Shown one piece after another: positions 55,357-62,659 of a DNA stretch of 64,000 bases. Origin of the DNA: Methylotenera sp. (lineage in GTDB: Bacteria; Pseudomonadota; Gammaproteobacteria; Burkholderiales; Methylophilaceae). The notes beneath the pieces were generated by a model. The model did not search any database. It had not been told where the DNA came from and saw only the letters and a program-made list of their open reading frames with translations. Each line of letters opens with the position of its first letter. Position 1 is the first letter of the stretch. The stretch covers positions 186,001 to 250,000 of the forward strand of contig PERG01000001.1 in NCBI GenBank assembly GCA_002928535.1, given 5' to 3'. Both the position numbers and the translations under genes were made by a program.

Positions 55357-57969
55357 ATGGATATCCACTTTCTTCAGCTTCAAAATTTAGAGTCTGAAAA
55401 AGAACGTATTAAAGTATTACATCAATATCAAATCCTCGACACTCGCATTGACCCAACCTTTGAGAATATCACTAGACTTGCTTCACAACTTCTCAACGCG
55501 CCTGTAGCACTCATCAGTTTTGTAGACTAAGATAGAATCTGGTCTAAATCCCACCTAGGCACTGATGTTGAGGAGTACGAAAGAATAGAAGGTTTTTGCT
55601 CCACAGCCATACTTGAGCCAGAACCTTACATTGTTTATGACGCAAGCACAGACCCACGTTGTGTTAATCATCCTCTAGTTAAACAGAATTCTGGGGTGCG
55701 TTTTTATGCGGGTATCCCATTAAATGTTCGGGGTAAATATAACCTCGGTACTTTATGCGTTATTGACTTCAAGCCTCGTCAATACCTAACTGATAATGAA
55801 CTTCAGACGCTTAAGTTACTATCTAACATGGCTGTTGATGCCATTGAGTTACACGCTAGAAATTTAGAAATATCTGATTTAAATAGAAACCTTAAATTAA
55901 GTGAGCAACACTTTCGCTCATTGTTTGACCAGACGGGTGTGGGCGTTTCAATAGCAAACGCTTTAACTGGGGCATTTATTGAGATAAATCAACGATATTG
56001 TGAAATCGTAGGTTATACCTCTTCAGAACTAGAATGTTTAGATTTGTATGAGATAACGCATATTGATGACATAGCAGCACAACGTCAAATGACCCAAGAA
56101 ATATGTTCAGGTGATATATCCGAGTACAACCTTCAAAAGAGATATAAACGCAAAGATAACTCCATCGTATGGGTAGACCTTACCTGTACAGCACTATGGA
56201 GACCCGGAGAAACTCCCTCTGTACATATTTCCATTGTGCAGGACATCACTGACAAAAAATTGGCTGAAATCGCGCTACAAGAAAGCGAACAGCGCTGGAG
56301 TTTTGCACTGGATGGCTCAAATCAGGGTGTATGGGATCTCAATATTGTCACTAATAAAATATTTCTTTCGCCACGCTGTAAAGAAATGCTTGGTTACCCA
56401 GAAGAGCAAATTTCCACGGATATGAATGAATGGGTAAAACTTATTCATCCCGATGACTTGCCCTGTCTAGTCTCTGCCAGAATGCTAGCCCTTAAGGGTG
56501 AAGTTAAAAGCTTTGAAAACGAACATAGAAAATTGACATCCGACGGTACATGGAAATGGATTCAAGTTAAAGGGATGGTTGTAGAACGCGATGAGCTGCA
56601 TGCGCCTTTGCGGGTAATCGGCACTTATACCGATATAAGTGAAAGAAAAAAAATTGAAGCTGATGTATTAAGATTAGCGCATTTTGACAGCATTACTGAT
56701 CTACCAAATCGAACACTTTTTTTAGATCGACTAAATCAAGAACAAAAGAAATCTAATCGAAATAAAAAATCATTTGCTCTGCTAATGTTGGACCTTGATC
56801 GGTTCAAAGAGGTCAATGATTCATTGGGGCATCAAAAGGGTGACCTTTTACTTAAAATCGTTGGTGAGCGGTTAGTGAACTGTGTTCGTGACACAGATAC
56901 AGTTGGAAGGATAGGTGGCGATGAGTTCACAATCATTTTAACTGAATTGAATCATTTAAATGATATTGAACAATTGGTTACCAAGATTCTAAATCGTGTG
57001 TCAGCACCTTACTTGTTAGATGGTAATGTAGCTTATGTCACTGCAAGTATTGGGATTACTCTATATCCAAATGACACTACAGATATCAACGAACTACTTA
57101 AAAACGCTGATCAGGCCATGTACAGTGCAAAAAACAATGGGAAAAATACCTATGCTTTTTTTACACCATTAATGCAAAAAACTATTTTTGAGAAAATCAA
57201 CGTTGCCAATAATCTTAGAAATGCCTTAAGTAGAAATGAATTTCTATTACTTTATCAACCAATCATAAATTTACAAACTTACCAGATGCACAAAGCAGAA
57301 GCTTTAATCAGGTGGCAACATCCCGATGAAGGCATTATCAGTCCAGCATTATTTATACCAGTTGCAGAAGAAACAGGACAAATAGTGGAAATCGGCGAAT
57401 GGGTCTTTCATGAGGCAGCAGCAGCCATTAAAAATTGCCGTGAGAAAATTCATCCTGAATTTCAGATTAGTATCAACAAATCTCCTGTGCAGTTTCGTGT
57501 AGATACTAAACCTCATTCATCATGGTTTGAGTATTTGAATTTGCTAAATCTTCCAGGTAATAGCTTAGTTGTAGAAATAACAGAAGGTTTATTGTTGGAT
57601 AAAAGTGAAAGTTTGAACGATAAATTTAGAGCTTTTAAAGATGCTGGGATACAAATAGCCTTAGATGATTTTGGCACGGGTTACTCATCACTATCTTATC
57701 TAAAACAGTACGATATCGATTACATCAAAATAGATCAGGTGTTTGTAAAAAACCTACTACCCGATTCGGAAGACTTTATATTGTGCGAGGCAATCATTGT
57801 AATGGCCCATAAACTAAAAATGAAAGTCATTGCCGAAGGGGTGGAAACTTTACAACAATTAGAATTACTTAAATCGGTGGAATGTGACTTTGCACAAGGC
57901 TATTACTTCTCACGGCCAATCAAGCTTGCAGATCTTTACGAATTTAAAGTAAGAAGTAGTGAGTTTTAA
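55357..57969 (+). pseudogene. GAF-PAS-PAS-GGDEF-EAL gene interrupted by an in-frame TAA
   Basis: The reading frame from ATG 55357 gives a coding-like GAF domain start (LQLQNLESEKERIKVLHQY, then ALISFVD), then meets TAA at 55528-55530. The same frame goes on without a break to TAA at 57967-57969. Related GAF domains read FVDEDRQW or similar here, so one base change (GAA to TAA) explains the stop. The 57-residue front piece cannot fold alone. The downstream part is described separately. Sequencing error, a nonsense mutation or restart at the GTG at 55696 are the options. Confidence 0.8.
55696..57969 (+). CDS. PAS-PAS-GGDEF-EAL protein (remainder of an interrupted gene)
   Basis: Counted from the first start-like codon after the internal stop (GTG, itself inside the GAF domain), the product has 757 residues. 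It holds the GAF end (1-55), PAS1 (about 68-190), PAS2 with PAC (about 195-318), GGDEF (about 322-485; motif at 407-411, intact I-site R398-x-x-D401) and EAL (about 500-745; E535, EITEG, DDFGTGYSSL, KIDQ). Every catalytic motif is intact, so loss of function downstream of the stop is not evident. No ribosome site fits the GTG. Close paralogue of the protein at 47.4-49.3 kb, without its membrane helices. Confidence 0.7.
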   Translation: MRFYAGIPLNVRGKYNLGTLCVIDFKPRQYLTDNELQTLKLLSNMAVDAIELHARNLEISDLNRNLKLSEQHFRSLFDQTGVGVSIANALTGAFIEINQRYCEIVGYTSSELECLDLYEITHIDDIAAQRQMTQEICSGDISEYNLQKRYKRKDNSIVWVDLTCTALWRPGETPSVHISIVQDITDKKLAEIALQESEQRWSFALDGSNQGVWDLNIVTNKIFLSPRCKEMLGYPEEQISTDMNEWVKLIHPDDLPCLVSARMLALKGEVKSFENEHRKLTSDGTWKWIQVKGMVVERDELHAPLRVIGTYTDISERKKIEADVLRLAHFDSITDLPNRTLFLDRLNQEQKKSNRNKKSFALLMLDLDRFKEVNDSLGHQKGDLLLKIVGERLVNCVRDTDTVGRIGGDEFTIILTELNHLNDIEQLVTKILNRVSAPYLLDGNVAYVTASIGITLYPNDTTDINELLKNADQAMYSAKNNGKNTYAFFTPLMQKTIFEKINVANNLRNALSRNEFLLLYQPIINLQTYQMHKAEALIRWQHPDEGIISPALFIPVAEETGQIVEIGEWVFHEAAAAIKNCREKIHPEFQISINKSPVQFRVDTKPHSSWFEYLNLLNLPGNSLVVEITEGLLLDKSESLNDKFRAFKDAGIQIALDDFGTGYSSLSYLKQYDIDYIKIDQVFVKNLLPDSEDFILCEAIIVMAHKLKMKVIAEGVETLQQLELLKSVECDFAQGYYFSRPIKLADLYEFKVRSSEF

Positions 57970-58085
57970 TTTCAAGCTGGGCTTAAACGCCTAAAACAGC
58001 GATTCAACAATTTCATAGCTATATGAGATGTCCTTTAAACGATAGCGTGGTAAGTTTGTCACATTTTTGTCACGCTGCAGAAATG

Positions 58086-58112
58086 AAAAAGCCCCGCATT
58101 CCTGCAGGGCTT
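58086..58112 (-). terminator. Terminator-like hairpin, minus strand
   Basis: AAGCCCCGCA and TGCAGGGCTT pair with one mismatch around TTCC. T5 follows on the minus strand, while the plus-strand side is only TTAAATT. It could end the GGDEF-EAL transcript weakly, or an unknown minus-strand RNA from the 58.1-58.3 kb spacer more strongly. Confidence 0.5.
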
Positions 58113-58127
58113 AAATTCTTTGGCTCT

Positions 58128-58153
58128 CCAGTTCGGATAAAAGTGAGAACTGG
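58128..58153. repeat. 7-bp inverted repeat CCAGTTC/GAACTGG
   Basis: CCAGTTC and GAACTGG are separated by 12 bases. The right half with its flanks (GAGAACTGGGT) recurs near 59597. It may be an operator or a small structured element; no T run. Confidence 0.3.
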
Positions 58154-58211
58154 GTATTGTTAGTATCAACGAACCTCAAATAAAGACTTATAAAAATAAT
58201 TAGAAGACCTA

Positions 58212-58248
58212 ATTAATTTGTGTGCTAAATGATTGTACACAAATTAAT
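58212..58248. repeat. Perfect 12-bp inverted repeat upstream of the globin gene
   Basis: ATTAATTTGTGT (58212-58223) and ACACAAATTAAT (58237-58248) are exact reverse complements separated by 13 bases, ending 94 bases before the globin ATG. The size suits an operator for a dimeric regulator or an RNA stem in the leader. The rest of the 373-base spacer has no ORF. Confidence 0.6.
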
Positions 58249-58342
58249 ATTGTGATATAAAAACGACTGATGAACGAATTACCTCATCACAACATATTAA
58301 ATCTTAATTAACACTGTTTATAACTATGTTTAGGGGGCAGTA

Positions 58343-58897
58343 ATGAACTTATCTAAAATAAAAAAATTTCAGCATACAGTTATTGCGTTTGCTGGAATTA
58401 TTTTTCTATTATTTTCCTATGCGAAAACTGCAATAGCTGAAGAAGAGAGCTTATATGAGCGTCTTGGTGGAACTTACAATATAGCTCAAACAGTAGACCA
58501 TCTTGTAGATTTGATTTACATCAACAAAGGATTAAACGCAAACCCAATGTTAAAAGCAGTGCATGACAGAGAAGAAACTAAGGCTGGTTTCAAAGTCATG
58601 CTAACTAACTGGGTGGTGCAAGAAACAGGCGGTCCTAAAATCTATCAACCCGATCCATTTGGACGCGGTAAATCAATGAAAGACAGTCACCCACATCTTA
58701 ACATCAGTGATCGAGAGTTTGATATTATCAAAACACTATGCTTAGCGACTTTCTATCATTTTAATGTTGGTAACCATGAGATTGATCAACTAATGGATGA
58801 CTTAGAAAGTTATCGTAAAGTTATCGTAACTAGAAAAGACGAAAAACCATTTACATCAAGACTCAAAAGGGATGGTGTTGAATACCGTACTAAGTAA
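58343..58897 (+). CDS. Exported group 1 truncated haemoglobin
   Basis: A 184-residue protein. An N-terminal signal peptide with a hydrophobic core (about 12-27) is followed by a likely cleavage site after AIA (residue 32). The truncated-globin fold starts SLYERLGGTYNIAQTVDHLVD. The proximal haem histidine is H116 in MKDSHPHLNIS, with EFD after it. A GlbN-type protein outside the cytoplasm would bind oxygen, nitric oxide or related ligands in the periplasm. The C-terminal 35 residues are charged. A perfect inverted repeat upstream suggests regulation. AGGGGG precedes the ATG. Confidence 0.82.
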   Translation: MNLSKIKKFQHTVIAFAGIIFLLFSYAKTAIAEEESLYERLGGTYNIAQTVDHLVDLIYINKGLNANPMLKAVHDREETKAGFKVMLTNWVVQETGGPKIYQPDPFGRGKSMKDSHPHLNISDREFDIIKTLCLATFYHFNVGNHEIDQLMDDLESYRKVIVTRKDEKPFTSRLKRDGVEYRTK

Positions 58898-58916
58898 TTA
58901 ATTATTACGAGATTAC

Positions 58917-58950
58917 AAAAAAAAGGCCAATATATTGTTGGCCTTTTTTA
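58917..58950. terminator. Bidirectional terminator
   Basis: AAAAAAGGCCAA and TTGGCCTTTTTT pair around a short TATATTG loop between the convergent globin and MarR genes. A and T runs on both sides let it serve both strands. Confidence 0.88.
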
Positions 58951-58951
58951 C

Positions 58952-59410
58952 TTATGCCGCTTGTGCCTTCTTAGCGCTTTCTGCCATTGTTTCAGTTAGT
59001 CGATGTAAGGATTCTCTCAAGCGAGTAAACTCTTCATCACACAGGCCTGTTTGACACTCCACGTTTTGCTGTGCTTTTGCGACCTGATCTTTAAGATTCT
59101 TACCAATATCTGTCAGTTTAATTTCAACAATTCGCTCATCTATACTGCTGCGTGAACGCTCAATAAATCCTGCTGATTCTAATCTTTTTAGCATTGGCGT
59201 TAAAGTTGCAGAATTTAATTCCAGACGTTGTGCTATCGAATTTACACTTGTGCCATCTGATTCCCATAATACGAGCATCACTAAATACTGTGTATAGGTC
59301 AGCCCAGTATCCTCAAGTGCATTTCTATAAGCTCTTGTTAGGGCATGCGAGGCGGCGTAAAGCGCGAAGCATAGCTGATGATCTAATTTAAGATTTTCAT
59401 ATTCATTCAT
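58952..59410 (-). CDS. MarR family regulator, OhrR-like
   Basis: A 152-residue winged-helix dimer protein. The start LDHQLCFALYAASHALTRAYR with C14, and LTYTQYLVMLVLWE, match OhrR, whose N-terminal cysteine senses organic peroxides. The DNA-reading part is NSIAQRLELNSATLTPMLKRLE and the wing is SSIDERIVEIKLT. Two more cysteines (QNVECQTGLCDEE) could allow the two-Cys mechanism. No ohr peroxidase gene is in the window; the convergent globin gene is the nearest candidate target. Confidence 0.88.
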   Translation of the reverse strand: MNEYENLKLDHQLCFALYAASHALTRAYRNALEDTGLTYTQYLVMLVLWESDGTSVNSIAQRLELNSATLTPMLKRLESAGFIERSRSSIDERIVEIKLTDIGKNLKDQVAKAQQNVECQTGLCDEEFTRLRESLHRLTETMAESAKKAQAA

Positions 59411-59643
59411 TACAAGTACCTGTAAAGTTTGGCTAGAGTTTAACCCATATTACGCAGGTAGTTAATGATTAGTGAACTAAAAGTAATCTCGTTAATTATC
59501 TAAATCACATTTTACGTTTTAACTTAAGGAATTAGAAAAGTATTAGATAAAAAGACTCATTGTAAACAGATATTGCTCACCAGAAGAGACGAAAAAGAGA
59601 ACTGGGTGTTTCAACTTATTAATTAGCTAGTCATATTGATTCA

Positions 59644-59865
59644 TTAATAAATCAAAGCGATTATAGAAACTAGCAAAGCGCCTATTGATATAAAGATTGA
59701 AATCCAACCTCGAATATCACTTGGTTTATTTTGACGACGTATCATTTCGTTTTTAGCTAAGTGCCAATCACCAGTATTTTCTTTGTAACCAGACCAATGA
59801 TGCACTAATTGTTCATCAGTCATCGTCTTCAATTGATGTGAAGTAAAAGATGGTTTAAAAGACAT
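59644..59865 (-). CDS. Small membrane-anchored protein, unknown
   Basis: A 73-residue protein. A polar N-terminal region (MSFKPSFTSHQLKTMTDEQL) is followed by one C-terminal hydrophobic helix (ISIFISIGALLVSIIALIY). Its ATG at 59865 shares a base with the stop of the truncated gene before it (TGATG), so they were translationally coupled. Family unknown. Part of the AT-rich remnant next to tRNA-Asn. Confidence 0.55.
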   Translation of the reverse strand: MSFKPSFTSHQLKTMTDEQLVHHWSGYKENTGDWHLAKNEMIRRQNKPSDIRGWISIFISIGALLVSIIALIY

Positions 59866-60023
59866 CAATTTAATCCTTTATATTTTTTCAATTGTAACCA
59901 CATACTTTCATACACAGCATTAGAAAATTCTGAGCTTTCTACCATTATTGCTCTAGGATCTTCGTTATTTATATCTCCAGTTCTAGATATAAATTCGCCA
60001 GCTTTTTGCCTATTATCTGCTCC
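59865..60023 (-). pseudogene. 3' fragment of a gene of unknown function
   Basis: An open frame of 52 codons on the minus strand reads ADNRQKAGEF, then GDINNEDPRAIMVESSEF, and ends at TGA (59865-59867). It has no start codon and is cut off by a TAG at 60024-60026, exactly where the Rep-like gene on the other strand begins. The coupled stop/start with the next gene indicates it is the true end of a lost gene. Confidence 0.5.
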
Positions 60024-60040
60024 CTACAGATTCGTTTAGT

Positions 60041-61042
60041 TTGGATTTTCTAGACTTAGCTGCTCAGAAAGAAGGTTTGGCAAGACAAACTAAGGCCAAG
60101 CAAAAAGCTATTCAGCTGGGCTCAGAAGAATTTATGCTGGCTTCTCATGGCACTGGAAGTGGTTATCCTTATTTGATTGAAAATGAAGTTTTCAGTATCC
60201 AATTCGGTGAATTCAATCAGCCTAATTTCTTCGTTAAATTTCGTAGTTTTGCCTTATGGCACTACGGTGCAAAAGCCTTACATGATCGTTTCATGGCTTG
60301 GGCTGAATCTATTGGCATGGCTCCATCCCAGCCAGAGCGGCTCTCCCGCATTGATTACGCTTTTGATTATTACTTACCAGAGATAGATTTCAATGCTGAT
60401 AGCTTTATATCCACAGCAGAGAAAGATAACCAATATCGTAAAAATGGGAAAGTTCAGAACTTCAAATTTGGTACTGATGATATTGGCATGCGCCTCTATA
60501 ACAAGGTCGATGAAATAAATGAGAAAAGTCAAAAAACTTGGTTCTTTGATTTATGGGGTATTGATCACGATGTATGGCGTGCTGAGTTCCAAGTCAGGAA
60601 AGGCATACTCAGGCAATTTGGTATCACCTCAGTTGGAAGTTTGCTAGAACGTCAAGGCGATCTCATGCGCTTTCTAGTCAAAGAACATACGACATTAAGA
60701 ATTCAATCTAGCGATACCAATCGCTCACGCTGGTCTATGCATCCTCTATGGCTCGACTTGATTGAACGAGTGAATGAGATGCAAGGCTTAGGAGTGGCGC
60801 GGGAGCTTAACGAGCTTGCCTTACTCGAAGAACGACTGACTAGAATTTCTATTAGCGTATTAGGTTACGTTAAGAGGGTTGCAGCGATTGATGCCATCTA
60901 TAAAGGTGCAGAAAATGAGAAGTCATATATAGATGAAGCTTTCACTAATTTACAGAATCGTATTATGGAAATATACGATCCGCTTTCTTGGCAAATGGAT
61001 GTCAATAAGCGCATAAAAGAAATGAAGCTGGGCGAATGGTAA
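60041..61042 (+). CDS. Rep_trans-like replication initiation protein, probably 5'-truncated
   Basis: A 333-residue protein, from TTG, with the pattern of rolling-circle initiators of the Rep_trans/filamentous-phage type: a strand with LSRIDYAFDYY near residue 101-111, GMRLYNKVDE near 160, and VWRAEFQVRKGILRQFGI near 182. The frame is open upstream to 59993 without any ATG or ribosome site, and typical members have more residues before this point, so the N-terminus may be lost. The next small gene overlaps its stop by 7 bases. Family assignment is by eye. Confidence 0.6.
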   Translation: MDFLDLAAQKEGLARQTKAKQKAIQLGSEEFMLASHGTGSGYPYLIENEVFSIQFGEFNQPNFFVKFRSFALWHYGAKALHDRFMAWAESIGMAPSQPERLSRIDYAFDYYLPEIDFNADSFISTAEKDNQYRKNGKVQNFKFGTDDIGMRLYNKVDEINEKSQKTWFFDLWGIDHDVWRAEFQVRKGILRQFGITSVGSLLERQGDLMRFLVKEHTTLRIQSSDTNRSRWSMHPLWLDLIERVNEMQGLGVARELNELALLEERLTRISISVLGYVKRVAAIDAIYKGAENEKSYIDEAFTNLQNRIMEIYDPLSWQMDVNKRIKEMKLGEW

Positions 61043-61254
61043 CGCAACATTTATACAAGGCGATCTTATTGTTGCTAAATGCACGCAAGAATAAGATTCT
61101 TACCTATGCAAAAGTTGGCTTGTCAGAAAGTCAATACATTGCTTTTAGAAGCCTAGTGTTGGATGAGCTTGGGCAAAAAGGTTTAGAGTCAGAATTAAGT
61201 AAATTACTAGGTGAAGGAAATCACTCAGTAAAAAATGGGAATGGGCGAGAATAG
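61036..61254 (+). CDS. Small protein coupled to the Rep-like gene, unknown
   Basis: A 72-residue protein (MVTQHLYKAILLLLNARKN) with a helical core and a charged Asn/Gly-rich tail. Its ATG lies inside the last codons of the Rep-like gene (ATGGTAA), so it is translationally coupled and probably part of the same replicon. No family recognised. Confidence 0.6.
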   Translation: MVTQHLYKAILLLLNARKNKILTYAKVGLSESQYIAFRSLVLDELGQKGLESELSKLLGEGNHSVKNGNGRE

Positions 61255-61283
61255 ATTGTGCACGAAAGGGGGTGCCATCATGA

Positions 61284-61421
61284 TTGAGCAAAGAGATCAT
61301 CGAATTGCTAATCGTCGCCTATCTACCGATAAACGACCAAACTATTAACGAATCTGAGTTAAAACATATCAGTGTATTTTTTGCTGAAATATTAGTTGAA
61401 ATGCTGCTGCATATATGGTAG
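61284..61421 (+). CDS. Possible small ORF
   Basis: A 45-codon frame from TTG (SKEIIELLIVAYLPINDQ) with protein-like composition, 29 bases after the preceding small gene. AAGGGGG lies 11 bases upstream. A shorter competing frame begins at ATG 61280 (22 codons). Either or neither may be real. Confidence 0.25.
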   Translation: MSKEIIELLIVAYLPINDQTINESELKHISVFFAEILVEMLLHIW

Positions 61422-61445
61422 GGCTTCCACAAGTTTGAAGCCTCT

Positions 61446-61748
61446 TTAAGTAAAGTCTAGCAGAGTAGGGAGTTTGATTATTTGAGCTTGCATCAAGGTG
61501 GCAAATAACATGCCTATGGTTATAAATATTAGAACCCATTGAGCAAAATTCATTGATTTATGCCTTCGGTCCTCTTCCTCATAATCATCTAGCGCCTTAA
61601 ATGCATGCCCAGTTAATTCGTAGTTTCCATTAATTCGTCTTAACTCATCGGTATCTACTAAGCCCATAAGTAACGCTTCTATCCTGGAAGCTTCTTTGTT
61701 GAAATCGGGATGTACAAAAACTTTCATTGAATACATTGAATTCATCAC
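61446..61748 (-). CDS. Hypothetical membrane-anchored protein, N-terminus uncertain
   Basis: A 100-residue frame from GTG. A soluble part with HPDFNKEASRIEALLMGLVD and a predicted winged-helix-like LTGHAFKALDDYEEEDRR region precedes one C-terminal membrane helix (about 72-90). The frame is open and coding-like further upstream to about 61860 (KRHEFLKLLVDNF) without an ATG, overlapping the next gene's end. The true N-terminus is therefore either at a weak start or lost. Family unknown. Confidence 0.5.
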   Translation of the reverse strand: MMNSMYSMKVFVHPDFNKEASRIEALLMGLVDTDELRRINGNYELTGHAFKALDDYEEEDRRHKSMNFAQWVLIFITIGMLFATLMQAQIIKLPTLLDFT

Positions 61749-61828
61749 TTCGATATAAGAAAACCCGCCGTTGTAATTGGTGAAATTATCTACTAGAAGC
61801 TTTAGAAACTCATGTCTTTTCTTGGAAG

Positions 61829-62269
61829 CTAGGCTGCGTTGATTGAAAAAAACTGAGATAAATCACCTAAAAAATTAGTAACAATAACTAACAGTTTAAA
61901 AATTATGAATGAGTATAAAAATGTATATACCCCATGTATATCGATCCGGTTGGATTTGTAATAATGGACTATCTCAATGTCTAAATTAATCAATTCATTT
62001 TCATCAATAGTCTGTTCATCCACATACTGATTATCGATATAACTTTTGCAGATAAATCCAGCTTCTTCATCATATCTATCAAAACCGTAGAAGTTATTAA
62101 CGTCTTTTTTGGTGCTCACCCAAAAGCAATTATTTTTTCTAGCTTCTTCGCCACTAGTAGAAACTGAACCTCCACAATGTATATCTAACAGTTTTTTAAG
62201 AATGAACTTGTGGGCTTGAATATTTGAAGTTCTAAGGAAGTCTTTAAATTTATTTTTTAGTTTTATCAT
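61829..62269 (-). CDS. Hypothetical protein with C-terminal membrane segment
   Basis: A 146-residue, Lys/Asn/Asp-rich protein that ends in one hydrophobic helix (FLYSFIIFKLLVIVTNFL, about 118-135). A DIHCGGSVSTSGEEARKNN segment with two cysteines may bind a metal or form a disulfide; this is a guess. No family recognised. AT-rich composition fits the surrounding remnant. Confidence 0.5.
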   Translation of the reverse strand: MIKLKNKFKDFLRTSNIQAHKFILKKLLDIHCGGSVSTSGEEARKNNCFWVSTKKDVNNFYGFDRYDEEAGFICKSYIDNQYVDEQTIDENELINLDIEIVHYYKSNRIDIHGVYTFLYSFIIFKLLVIVTNFLGDLSQFFSINAA

Positions 62270-62473
62270 AATGATTAGCTACCTTAATTTCTTAACTGAA
62301 ATGATAAGTTTTGCTTAGCAAATTAGGGTAGATAATAAACAATTAAAAAATATTGCTAGGTAGTTTTTTGCTGGTCAAACTACAGTAATTTAGTTCAGAA
62401 CTAATTAATATGAAGTCGATTATGAAGAAAATGCTTACATAGGTGCTTACATTCTCATGAGAGCTGCAGACGT

Positions 62474-62503
62474 AAAAAGGGGCTGTATTTCTACAGCCCC
62501 TTA
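62474..62503 (-). terminator. Rho-independent terminator of tRNA-Asn
   Basis: AAGGGGCTGTA and TACAGCCCCTT form a perfect 11-bp stem with a TTTC loop. On the minus strand it follows the tRNA 3' end by 6 bases and ends in T5. Confidence 0.88.
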
Positions 62504-62508
62504 GATAC

Positions 62509-62584
62509 TGGCTCCTCGACCTGGGCTCGAACCAGGGACACACGGATTAACAGTCCGTTGCTCTACCGACTGAGCTATCGAGGA
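62509..62584 (-). tRNA. tRNA-Asn (GTT)
   Basis: A 76-base tRNA with encoded CCA. The acceptor TCCTCGA pairs fully with TCGAGGA, the D-arm holds AGTCGGTAGA, the anticodon loop CTGTTAA carries GTT, and the T-loop is GGTTCGAGCCC. Its 3' end faces the AT-rich remnant on the left, the usual side for integration of mobile elements. Confidence 0.96.
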
Positions 62585-62659
62585 ATCGGTGAAGGCGTGA
62601 TAATACTGGCTAAGCGGTGTTTGGTCAATCATTACTACACATAATTTAAAGGTAATTAA

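Noticed and set aside
62343-62543. 66-codon minus-strand ORF at the tRNA-Asn end
   Set aside because: It overlaps the tRNA and its terminator; no protein-like composition.
62509-62584. Direct repeat of the tRNA-Asn 3' end as an att site
   Set aside because: I looked leftwards to about 58 kb for a second copy of the 3' end and saw none, so integration at this tRNA is not proven.
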